A stretch of 64,000 nt of DNA from Haematobacter massiliensis (lineage in GTDB: Bacteria > Pseudomonadota > Alphaproteobacteria > Rhodobacterales > Rhodobacteraceae). This document shows, piece by piece, positions 1 through 7,855 of this stretch (position 1 is the first letter of the stretch; each line of letters starts with the position of its first letter). The notes under the pieces were generated by a model, which saw only the letters and a program-made list of their open reading frames with translations, searched no databases and was not told the DNA's origin. Both the position numbers and the translations under genes were made by a program. The stretch covers positions 1 to 64,000 of the forward strand of contig NZ_JGYG01000004.1 in NCBI RefSeq assembly GCF_000740795.1, read 5' to 3'.

Positions 1-720
1 TCCGCCTCTCCGACATGATCTCCCTGGCGCGACGCTGGTCATGCCTGATGAGCGTCTTGCGGGTCTTTCGGCCAAGGGCGAAGAGCGAAGAGCGAAGAGC
101 GAAGAGCGAAGAGCGAAGAGCGAAGAGGGATCCGATTTGACCGAGGGGATCAAGTCAGCCCTGAGCGGGGCCTTGTCGCCCTGTCTTTCAGGGTTTCCCC
201 GAACCGGGCGGCGCCATAGCGGCGAACCCCGGGGAGCCAGCCACCGACCAAGGCCAGAGCGCCGGCGTCGTTGCTCTTGGGTCTGGACCTGTCCGGCGGT
301 CATGAAGACACGGATCGGCTTCGCCTGTGCTTTCGTCCACGGCATGCTGCTCGTTGGCCACGCCGCCTTCCTCCGGCCGATCGCGCCCCCTTCTCAACCG
401 CCGGCTGGATGACGTGCGATGCGCTTGCAGAGGGGCCGCCCCATCACGATTGGCGCCTGTCCTGGAGCTTCGGAGAGCCAGCCCCTCCCTCATCCGGGCA
501 AAGACCAGCCGCCGCCCCCGCGTCCGATGGTTGTAGAGGCCGCTCGCCGGGCCGCATTCCCTCGGCGCAGCACTAGGATCACCCGGTGGGATTTACGAAG
601 GCTACTCCACACCCGACAAAGGGGATCATCGACAGGCGAACGACCACCGCGCTTGTGAAAGAACGCCCCAAAGGCGGACCAGCCGCGCTTCAGACAGCCA
701 GGAAAGGGCGCGCCATAGCT
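1..720 (-). pseudogene. Decayed IS5-family transposase remnant
   Basis: Reading the minus strand from about 720 down to the left edge gives, in changing frames, fragments in the right order for an IS5-family DDE transposase. They include a GGRSPVDD stretch near 620-660 (RVDDRR region), GLYNHRTRG near 510-545, LQAHRTSSS near 430, a NEQHAVDE stretch near 350-370, PIRVFMTAGQV near 290-320, an ALALVGGWLP...RYGAARFGETLKD stretch near 190-265 that matches the GDRGYDADWFR region, and GRKTRKTLIRHDQRR near 30-75. No frame stays open, so the gene is dead and it continues past the window edge. The assignment comes from recalled family motifs and was not searched. Exact ends are approximate. Confidence 0.6.
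78..126. repeat. Seven tandem copies of a 7-bp unit (GCGAAGA)
   Basis: Seven perfect head-to-tail copies of GCGAAGA fill 49 bases. The array lies inside the dead transposase, between its SNRIPL-like and GRKTRKT-like fragments, so it looks like a slippage expansion in unselected sequence. Because 7 is not a multiple of 3, each gain or loss shifts the frame. Confidence 0.95.
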
Positions 721-1557
721 CTCCTTGCAGATCCTGACCTTAGGACGCGCCGGTGAAAGCAATGCGTCATGGACCGGGGACATCAAACTCTTCCCAACGG
801 CTTTCGTCTGCTTACGCTGCTCACCAACCCAACCGATAGGATCGGGCAGAAACGATGAATCATGGCACCATTTAGGGACAGATGCCTGCGAATGAGCGTC
901 AATCGCGCGAAATTCGGCGTGACGCATGCGCTCCTCGCTCGTTCCCGGCAGTGTGCTATCTCTCTCGAACCTTTTGGATTTGCTGCGACGCCGCATTCAG
1001 TTTCGCGACTTGACGTCACGGAATGAGTCATCCAAAAATCCTGACAAGCCTTTGTTTTTCAAAGATATGCGCCTACCGCAACACGGCGTTGCGAAAAGAT
1101 ACCAGCGAAACCGCTTGCGAATCTCATGCTGCAGTGCGATAAGAAACTCACAGGCGCCACGATGCGCCCATGGGTTTCCCAAGGCTCACTCCTCCTCCCC
1201 GAGCCTCGGAAAATGGCGGCGACCCCTCCTCCTCCCTGGGGTCGCCGCTTCCATCCCTCCAAGACACTGGTGCCGGTGATCTTTCCTTGGTCCGAGGTAT
1301 GAATCGGACGTAAGGGGTGTAATGCGATCCGGTGCAGTTCTGGCTTATTGGAACTGCGGAACAGGCATCTTGCTCGAGGGTCGGGACTCACCGATCTTGC
1401 TTGCTCGACATGATTCAGGCCTCCTTGAGGAAACCTGAATCATGAACTTTGCTGGATGACATAATCCAGATGGCGCAGCTTCAGCCCTTCATCCCGCAGA
1501 GCCATAGCCGCTCTCGCATGGATGACCGCCGCGTTCTCAGCGGCATATTAATTCCGG
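721..1557. other. Intergenic stretch without a recognisable gene
   Basis: Only short, poorly conserved-looking open frames are present on both strands and none has a recognisable domain or a good ribosome binding site. The one clear element is the hairpin at 1216-1248. The stretch is somewhat less GC-rich around 830-1160 than the flanking genes, which fits old insertion-element debris. Confidence 0.5.
1216..1248. terminator. Perfect hairpin, 11-bp stem
   Basis: GCGGCGACCCC at 1216-1226 pairs perfectly with GGGGTCGCCGC at 1238-1248 around an 11-base pyrimidine-rich loop. No strong T run follows on either strand, so a terminator role is possible but not shown. It lies about 310 bases beyond the stop of the flavin-reductase-like gene. 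Confidence 0.4.
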
Positions 1558-2241
1558 CTACGACCGCTCCGCCCGCCAGGCCGCGAGAGAAGGCGTTGCA
1601 AGGTCGAAAGTTTCACCCGACCGGCAGTAGCCATGTCCGCCCATCCGGCCAAGCGCATCCAGCCCCACCGGGTCGACATGCAGCCGCTCATTCACGAGTG
1701 AAGACCGGATATGCAGCGCCACGACCTCGCCCAGCACGATGGCACGCGAGGGCCCGATCTCCAGCGTGATATGGCGGCGGCATTCCAGCGCGGCCGGGGC
1801 CTCGGCGATGAACGGACTTTTGACATGCTTGCCCGGAAGCACGGTCAGCCCTGCTGCGGCCACCTCATCCTCTCCCGCGGGAAAGGCGACTGCGGTGGTG
1901 TTCATTGTCTCCAGATTGGCGAAATCCACGATGTTCACCGTGAACTCCCCGGTCAGCCGGATATTGCGGGCCGTATCCTTCTGGCTCAGGTCATCATGGT
2001 TCTCCACCCCGATAGCCAGGATGGCAGGATCGGCGGAGAGCACGTTGAAGAAACTGAAGGGCGCGGCATTCACCCGGCCCTCCGGATCGACGGTCGTCAC
2101 CCAGGCGATGGGACGCGGGACCACCGTGCCGATCAGCAGCTTGTAACGGTCCTTCGGAGAAAGCGCGGCAAAGTCGAAGCGCGTGAAAGCGTCCGCAGCG
2201 CCAGTTGTGTCGGGCGACATGTCGGGGGTCATACAGTCCAT
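1558..2241 (-). CDS. Flavin reductase-like (FMN-binding split barrel) protein
   Basis: The 227-residue protein has the flavin reductase domain of the DIM6/NTAB type. The signature region VVPRPIAWVTTVDPEGRVNAAPFSFFNVLSADPA near residues 40-75 binds FMN in this family. Such proteins either supply reduced flavin to a monooxygenase or act as small oxidoreductases. No partner monooxygenase is adjacent. The gene starts 3 bases after the stop of the GntR regulator gene, so the two form an operon divergent from the Dpp-amidohydrolase operon. The chosen ATG has GGAG 8 bases upstream, inside the regulator's last codons. A second in-frame ATG lies three codons downstream. Confidence 0.85.
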   Translation of the reverse strand: MDCMTPDMSPDTTGAADAFTRFDFAALSPKDRYKLLIGTVVPRPIAWVTTVDPEGRVNAAPFSFFNVLSADPAILAIGVENHDDLSQKDTARNIRLTGEFTVNIVDFANLETMNTTAVAFPAGEDEVAAAGLTVLPGKHVKSPFIAEAPAALECRRHITLEIGPSRAIVLGEVVALHIRSSLVNERLHVDPVGLDALGRMGGHGYCRSGETFDLATPSLAAWRAERS

Positions 2242-2244
2242 TTC

Positions 2245-2931
2245 CTACTCCGGGTCTTCGGCATAGCGGCTCAGGATCGCCGCGACATCGGCGACCTCAT
2301 CGGTATCGACGCGGGCACGATCCTCAACTGCATGCAGATGAGCATCCATGATCGCCATTGCAGTCTCCCGATCCTGCAGCCGCAGGGCATCGATAAGACG
2401 AACATGTTCCTCCATGCCGCATTCCGCCGAATGGGGCCTGCCAAAGCGCGCGAGGATCAGTGAAGAGCGGGACACCACGGTATTGACGAACTCAATGAGC
2501 AGGCGTGATCCGGTCAGCTCAGCAAGAAGGATGTGAAACTCTCCCGACAGCCGGATGGAGCGGGGGGAGGAGGCGCGAAGCGCGCGCGCCTCCTCCCGCA
2601 CATGGCTGGTCAGCGCGTCGATCGCATCCTTCGACATGCGCGTGCAAAGGCGGTCGATTACCTCCCGCTCCAGGCAGCGGCGGAGGGCAAAGACCTCCTC
2701 TGCTTCCTCATACGTCGGCATGGCGACGGAAGCGCCGCGATTGGGCTTCATCTCCACGATCCCCTCGGCCGCGAGCCGCATGAGTGCATTTCGCGCCGAG
2801 GTTCGACTTACCCCGAAGGTCTCTCCGATCTGATCTTCCGGCAGCTTCACACCGGGCTTCAACGCCTGCTCAAGGATAGCCCGCCGCAGGGAGGCGTAGA
2901 TTGCATCGCTGCGGCTGTGGCTGGTGGACAT
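2245..2931 (-). CDS. GntR-family regulator (FCD subfamily)
   Basis: The 228-residue protein has an N-terminal winged helix-turn-helix (about residues 8-70, with LPEDQIGETFGVSRTSARNAL) and a C-terminal helical FCD domain with metal- or effector-binding histidines (EFHILLAELTGS and DAHLHAVEDRA). FCD regulators usually repress a neighbouring catabolic or transport operon and release DNA on binding its substrate. I chose the ATG at 2931 because a longer reading frame would run into the divergent promoter and the likely operator. It shares an operon with the flavin-reductase-like gene and faces the Dpp operon, which is its likely target. Confidence 0.88.
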   Translation of the reverse strand: MSTSHSRSDAIYASLRRAILEQALKPGVKLPEDQIGETFGVSRTSARNALMRLAAEGIVEMKPNRGASVAMPTYEEAEEVFALRRCLEREVIDRLCTRMSKDAIDALTSHVREEARALRASSPRSIRLSGEFHILLAELTGSRLLIEFVNTVVSRSSLILARFGRPHSAECGMEEHVRLIDALRLQDRETAMAIMDAHLHAVEDRARVDTDEVADVAAILSRYAEDPE

Positions 2932-2950
2932 TTTGAATCCGGTATCTGTT

Positions 2951-2999
2951 TGTATCCAGACGGTACGGCGCATGAAGTGTCATGTCAATTATGGATACA
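2951..2999. promoter_or_regulatory. Inverted repeat between gntR and the Dpp operon, candidate operator
   Basis: TGTATCCA at 2951-2958 is matched by its exact inverse TGGATACA at 2992-2999, giving two 8-base half-sites 33 bases apart in the AT-richer divergent promoter region. The centre-to-centre distance is about 41 bases, close to four helical turns. This fits a regulator that binds two sites, most simply the GntR protein encoded next to it. The role is inferred. Confidence 0.5.
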
Positions 3000-3093
3000 T
3001 AAACTTCTTGCTAATGCATGCAATCTGTCAAATCATCGTCGCATACACAAGAAGCGTAGAATCGCTCGGTTCAAACAGGGAGCTCGTCGCGAG

Positions 3094-4653
3094 ATGTCCA
3101 GAATAACCCGCCTTCTTCTTGCCAGCGCCGTTCTTGCTGGTCTTGCCCTGCCGGCAGCGGCAGAGAATACCCTCCGTTGGGGGGCAAGCCGCGACATCGG
3201 CTCGCTCGACCCCTATTCCTATGGCGACAGCTTCACGCTCGGCGTGCTGAACCACGTCTATGAGGGGCTCGTCCGCTATAACCGCGATCTGAAGATCGAG
3301 CCGGCACTCGCCACCTCATGGGAGATCGTCTCGTCCACCACATGGCGTTTCTCCCTTCGGCAAGGCGTGAAGTTCCACGACGGGCAGGATTTCACCGCCG
3401 AAGACGTACAGGCCTCGCTGGTCCGCGCCACGGATCCGAAATCGCCCCTCCGCGGAAACATTCCGGCCTACAAGGCGTCCCGCGTGATCGACGATCATAC
3501 GATCGAGATCGACGTATCGGACAACTACCCGCTCCTGCTGAATGACCTGACGACCATCACGATCTTCGACGCGGGCTGGCTGAAGGAAAATAACGCGGAA
3601 GCCCCAACCGATGTCGGCTCGGGGACCGAGGGTTATGCCACCTATCACACCAATGGCACCGGCCCGTTCAAGGTGGAAAGCCGCCAGCCCGACGCCAAGA
3701 CCGTCTTTGTGAAATACGATGGCTGGTGGGATAAGGTGAGCCACAACCTTGACCGGATTGAATTCGCTCCCATCGCATCGGACGCGACGCGCGTGGCGGC
3801 CCTCCTGTCAGGCGATATCGACTTCACCGACAAGGCGCCCGTGCAGGACATTCCCCGGCTGGAAGCCTCGCCTTCCGTCAAGCTGCTGGAAGGCACGGAT
3901 CTGCGCACGGTGATGATCGGCTTCTCCCAACGGGATGCGCTGCTCTCGGGCGCGCCGAACCCGATGAAGGATGTCCGCGTGCGCGAGGCGATGCAGATCG
4001 CCATCGACCTCGACCTGATCCAGAAACGCGTGATGCGGGGCAAGAGCCGCACTGCAGGCGCGCTGGTCGCCCCGCAGATCCCCGGATACGACGCCGCACT
4101 CGACACCCCCGCCGCCTATGACCCGGACCGGGCCAAGGCCCTTCTGAAGGAAGCGGGTGCCGAAGGGTTCGAATTCGACTTCAACTGCGCCGACAGCCTC
4201 GTGAACGAGGAGCAGATCTGTCAGGCCATCGCCTCCATGTGGTCGCGCGTCGGCCTGAAACCGAAGCTCGATCAGGGGCCGCGCGCCGTGCAGACGCCGA
4301 AACGGTCGGCAGGCAAGGTCGATGTCTATACGCTCGGCTGGGCCACGCTTCCCATGCTCGATGCATACAGCATGACGAGCCAGGTTCTGCATACGAAAGA
4401 GGGGTCTTTCGGCATATTCAACTGGGGCGGCTGGTCGGACAAGGAGCTTGATCGCGTGACGGAGGCCTCTGCCATCGAACTCGACCAGTCGAAGCGTCTG
4501 GCAATGAGCACGGAGGCCCTGGGGATCGCCAGGAAGAACGTGCTGATGATCCCGATCCACCAGCAGCCGCTGACCTGGGCGACCGGGGCCGATGTGGCGG
4601 AGCTGCCGCTCTTTGCGGACAACCTGCCGCGCCTCTGGCTGACCCGCAAGTAA
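3094..4653 (+). CDS. Peptide/nickel-type ABC transporter substrate-binding protein
   Basis: The 519-residue exported protein belongs to the SBP_bac_5 (DppA/OppA) family. A Sec signal peptide is visible at residues 1-23 (RITRLLLASAVLAGLALPAAA). The mature start carries LRWGASRDIGSLDPYSY, and NHVYEGLVRYN and the TWRFSLRQGVKFHDG motif are typical of the family. I chose the ATG at 3094, with AGGGAG upstream at 3077-3082, because the open frame before it runs through the divergent regulator gene. It is the first gene of a six-gene operon with two permeases, two amidohydrolases and two ATPases. The partners suggest that the cargo is an amide or nitrogen heterocycle rather than a normal peptide. Confidence 0.92.
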   Translation: MSRITRLLLASAVLAGLALPAAAENTLRWGASRDIGSLDPYSYGDSFTLGVLNHVYEGLVRYNRDLKIEPALATSWEIVSSTTWRFSLRQGVKFHDGQDFTAEDVQASLVRATDPKSPLRGNIPAYKASRVIDDHTIEIDVSDNYPLLLNDLTTITIFDAGWLKENNAEAPTDVGSGTEGYATYHTNGTGPFKVESRQPDAKTVFVKYDGWWDKVSHNLDRIEFAPIASDATRVAALLSGDIDFTDKAPVQDIPRLEASPSVKLLEGTDLRTVMIGFSQRDALLSGAPNPMKDVRVREAMQIAIDLDLIQKRVMRGKSRTAGALVAPQIPGYDAALDTPAAYDPDRAKALLKEAGAEGFEFDFNCADSLVNEEQICQAIASMWSRVGLKPKLDQGPRAVQTPKRSAGKVDVYTLGWATLPMLDAYSMTSQVLHTKEGSFGIFNWGGWSDKELDRVTEASAIELDQSKRLAMSTEALGIARKNVLMIPIHQQPLTWATGADVAELPLFADNLPRLWLTRK

Positions 4654-4702
4654 TCCATCCGCCAGTCACCTCTGCACCTCATACCATCGGCAGGACACGG
4701 CC

Positions 4703-5668
4703 ATGCTCGTCTTTCTCGTCAAGCGTCTGGGCAATGCGATCCTCGTGATGCTGGCCGTCGCCTTCTGCGCCTTCATGATCTTCCGCTTCCTCGGCGATCC
4801 GGTGGAGATGATGGTCAACGAAAGCGCCACACAGGTCGAGCGGGACGAACTCCGCCAGCGGCTCGGCCTGGAGGATGACGTTCTCACCCAATACGTCCGC
4901 TTCGTCGTGAATGCGGCGCAGGGGGAGTTCGGCATGTCCTGGCGCAACCAGCAGGAGGTGATCTCCCTCATCGGCGAACGCTTCCCCGCGACGTTCGAGC
5001 TTGTGCTGATGGCCACGATCCTGTCACTGGTCATCGGCATCCCGCTCGGCGTCTTTACCGCCATCGGGCGGGGGCGCTGGTGGGCGGAGGGGTTGCAGTT
5101 CACCTCCATCATCGGGGTGTCGCTGCCCTCCTTCATCGTGGGGATCCTGCTGATCCTGATCTTCTCGGTCACCCTCGGCTGGCTGCCGGGTTACGGGCGG
5201 GGAGACGTGGTGCAGCTCGGCTGGTGGTCCACCGGGTTTCTCACCCCCTCGGGCCGCGCGGCTCTGGTGCTGCCCGCACTGTCCCTCTCGCTCTTTCAGA
5301 TCACGCTGGTCATGCGGCTCGTCCGTGCGGAGATGCTGGAGGTTCTGCGCACCGACTTCATCAAGTTCGCGCGCGCCCGCGGCGTGCCGAAGTGGTCGCT
5401 GTGGTTCCGCCACGCGCTGAAGAACTGCCTGATGCCCGTCATCACGCTGACCGCCATGCAGATCGGCAACCTCATCGCCTTCGCGCTGGTGACGGAGACG
5501 GTGTTCCAGTGGCCCGGCATGGGAATGCTGTTCATGCAGGCCGTGACCTTCGTCGATATCCCGGTGATGGCGGCGTATCTGTGCATCGTCTCCTTCATCT
5601 TCGTCGCGCTGAACACGGTGGTGGACATCGCCTATGCCCTGATCGACCCCCGCCTGCGGTCCGCCTGA
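4703..5668 (+). CDS. ABC transporter permease, DppB type
   Basis: The 321-residue inner-membrane protein starts with the MLVFLVKRLGNAILVMLAVAF helix and the FRFLGDPVEMM element typical of DppB/OppB. It has about six hydrophobic segments. The cytoplasmic EAA loop, which contacts the ATPases, is seen as FARARGVPKWSLWFRHALKN. It follows the binding-protein gene by 49 bases and precedes the second permease gene by 46 bases in the same operon. Substrate identity cannot be read from the permease. Confidence 0.92.
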   Translation: MLVFLVKRLGNAILVMLAVAFCAFMIFRFLGDPVEMMVNESATQVERDELRQRLGLEDDVLTQYVRFVVNAAQGEFGMSWRNQQEVISLIGERFPATFELVLMATILSLVIGIPLGVFTAIGRGRWWAEGLQFTSIIGVSLPSFIVGILLILIFSVTLGWLPGYGRGDVVQLGWWSTGFLTPSGRAALVLPALSLSLFQITLVMRLVRAEMLEVLRTDFIKFARARGVPKWSLWFRHALKNCLMPVITLTAMQIGNLIAFALVTETVFQWPGMGMLFMQAVTFVDIPVMAAYLCIVSFIFVALNTVVDIAYALIDPRLRSA

Positions 5669-5714
5669 TCTCCTTGCCCGCGCCCTGCCCCGCCAGCCCC
5701 CCCGGAGCCTGCCC

Positions 5715-6656
5715 ATGACGGACACCCCTCTCCCGCCACAACGCCGCAGCCGGTTGCAGAAGTTCCGAGACAGCGACCTGTGGTGGAGCTTCTGGCATCA
5801 CCCTTCCGCAGTGATCGCGGCGGCGCTGCTCCTCCTGCTCATCGCGGCGGCCTTCCTCGCGCCGTGGATCACGCCTCAGAACCCCTACGATCTGGCGGCG
5901 CTGGAGCTGTGGAATGCGGAGCTGCCGCCGATCTGGCAGGAGGGTGGACAGTGGCCCTATATCCTCGGCACCGATCTTCAGGGGCGGGACATGCTCTCTG
6001 CCATCCTCTATGGCTCCCGCGCCTCCATCGTCATCGGCGCGGCCTCCGTCGCCGTGTCTCTGGCGGTCGGGGCAACGCTCGGGCTGATCGCCGGGTATTA
6101 CGGCAAATGGGCGGATACGGTGCTGATGCGGGTCGGCGACGTGCTGCTTTCCATGCCGACCATGCTGATCGCCATCCTCGTCTCCGCCGTCGCGCGGCAG
6201 ATGCTGCCCCCCGGCTGGCGGGAGGCGGGGGCCTCCGGGGTCATCGTACTTGCCATCTCCCTTTCCGCTTGGGTGCAATATGCCCGCACGGTGCGCGCCC
6301 AGACCATGGTGGAGCGCGGCAAGGAATATGTGCAGGCCGCCCGCCTGATCCGCGTGCCGCCCCGCCGCATCCTGCTCCGTCACATCCTGCCCAACACCAC
6401 CACGCCGCTTCTGGTCGCCGCCACGCTGAACTTCGGCCTCGGCATCCTGATCGAGGCGACGTTGTCCTTCCTCGGCGTCGGCATGCCGCCGGAACAGCCC
6501 TCGCTGGGCACGCTGATCCGCATCGGCAATCAGTATCTGTTCTCCGGCCTGTGGTGGATCGTGCTCTTCCCGGCCCTGCAGCTGTGCCTGCTCGTGGTCT
6601 CCATCAACGTGCTCGGCGACTGGCTGCGCGATGCTCTCAACCCGAAACTGCGGTGA
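5715..6656 (+). CDS. ABC transporter permease, DppC type
   Basis: The 313-residue protein is the second channel subunit. It has the N-terminal cytoplasmic leader and first helix of the DppC/OppC family, the GTDLQGRDMLSAILYGSR element that follows it, the MRVGDVLLSMPTMLIAI helix region and an EAA loop at YVQAARLIRVPPRRILLRHI. The stop is followed within a few bases by the first amidohydrolase start, so expression is likely coupled. Confidence 0.92.
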   Translation: MTDTPLPPQRRSRLQKFRDSDLWWSFWHHPSAVIAAALLLLLIAAAFLAPWITPQNPYDLAALELWNAELPPIWQEGGQWPYILGTDLQGRDMLSAILYGSRASIVIGAASVAVSLAVGATLGLIAGYYGKWADTVLMRVGDVLLSMPTMLIAILVSAVARQMLPPGWREAGASGVIVLAISLSAWVQYARTVRAQTMVERGKEYVQAARLIRVPPRRILLRHILPNTTTPLLVAATLNFGLGILIEATLSFLGVGMPPEQPSLGTLIRIGNQYLFSGLWWIVLFPALQLCLLVVSINVLGDWLRDALNPKLR

Positions 6657-6661
6657 CTGAC

Positions 6662-7855
6662 ATGACCTCTCTCCTCATCCGTAACGCACGCCCCATGGGC
6701 GGCGAAACCGCCGACATTCTGATCCGCGATGGCCGCGTCGCCGCCATCGGCCCCGATCTTCAGGCGGAGGGCGTGCCCGAGGAACAGGCGGGCGGGCGTA
6801 TCGCCATTCCCGGCCTCGTCGATACCCATACCCATGTCGACAAGGGTCTCATCGGCTATCCCTGGTACGTGAACGAGGTCGGCCCCCGGCTCATCGACAA
6901 GATCGACAACGAGCGCCGGGTGAAGCGGGAGCTGGCGCTGGATCCGCATATCCAGTCCATGCGTCACGTCCTGCAATGTCTGGGCTATGGGACGACGCTG
7001 GTGCGGACCCATGTCGATATCGACACCGAACAGGGCCTCGCCGCGCTGGAGGGTGTGGTGGAGACGCGCCGCGCGCTTGCCGGGCAGGTGGAGATCGAGA
7101 TCGTGGCCTTCCCCCAATCGGGCCTGCTGCGGCGGCCAGGGACGGTGGAGCTGATCGACGCCGCGATGTCGGCGGGCGCCGATCTGGTCGGCGGGCTCGA
7201 CCCCTGCGGCATGGACCGCGATCCGAAGGGCCATCTGGATGCCATCTTCGCCATCGCGGAGAAGCACGGCAAGGGCATCGACATCCACCTGCACGAAGGC
7301 GGAGAGATGGGTGCCTTCTCCATGGACCTGATCTTCGAACGGATCCGGGCGCATGACATGCGCGGCAAGGTCGCCGTCAGCCACGCCTTCTGCCTCGGCA
7401 TGCCGGACTGGAACGCGAGCCAGGCGCTGATCGACCAATGCGCCGAACTGGACGTGCCGATCCTGACCACCGCGCCACCCTCGCGCGAGGTCCCTGCGCT
7501 GAAGCGGCTTCTTGCGGCGGGCGTGCGGTTCGGCGCGGGTGTGGACGGCTTTCGCGACACCTGGGGGCCCTATGGCAACGGCGACATGCTCGAACGTGCG
7601 ATGCTGCTGGGCATGAGGAACAACCTGCGCCGCGACGATGAGGTTGCCATGGCGCTCGATGTCTGCACCACGGGCGGCGCTCTGGCGATGGACCGCGCGG
7701 ATCACGCGCTCGTTGTCGGCGGGCGGGGTGACGTCGTGCTGGCAGAGGGTGAGAGCCTTGCCGATGCGGTGGTGAGCCATGCGCCGCGGGCGCTCGTCGT
7801 CACGGCGGGGCGGGTCGTGGCCCGGAACGGCGCCAGCCTCACGGTCGCACCGTGA
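6662..7855 (+). CDS. Cytosine deaminase-like amidohydrolase
   Basis: The 397-residue protein belongs to the amidohydrolase superfamily branch that holds cytosine deaminase and N-isopropylammelide hydrolase. The first metal-binding pair is intact (PGLVDTHTHVDKG, His56 and His58). The later ligands are also visible: DIHLHEGGEMG, VSHAFCLGM and the GVDGFRDTWGPYGNGDM aspartate region. It probably hydrolyses a C-N bond of a cyclic amidine or lactam in the cytoplasm. I chose the ATG at 6662. An in-frame GTG at 6653 would overlap the permease stop. The gene overlaps the next amidohydrolase gene by 4 bases. The substrate is unknown. Confidence 0.85.
   Translation: MTSLLIRNARPMGGETADILIRDGRVAAIGPDLQAEGVPEEQAGGRIAIPGLVDTHTHVDKGLIGYPWYVNEVGPRLIDKIDNERRVKRELALDPHIQSMRHVLQCLGYGTTLVRTHVDIDTEQGLAALEGVVETRRALAGQVEIEIVAFPQSGLLRRPGTVELIDAAMSAGADLVGGLDPCGMDRDPKGHLDAIFAIAEKHGKGIDIHLHEGGEMGAFSMDLIFERIRAHDMRGKVAVSHAFCLGMPDWNASQALIDQCAELDVPILTTAPPSREVPALKRLLAAGVRFGAGVDGFRDTWGPYGNGDMLERAMLLGMRNNLRRDDEVAMALDVCTTGGALAMDRADHALVVGGRGDVVLAEGESLADAVVSHAPRALVVTAGRVVARNGASLTVAP

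Noticed and set aside
2533-3093. N-terminal extension of the Dpp binding protein
   Set aside because: The extension runs antisense through the GntR gene and the divergent promoter. The signal peptide starts at 3094.
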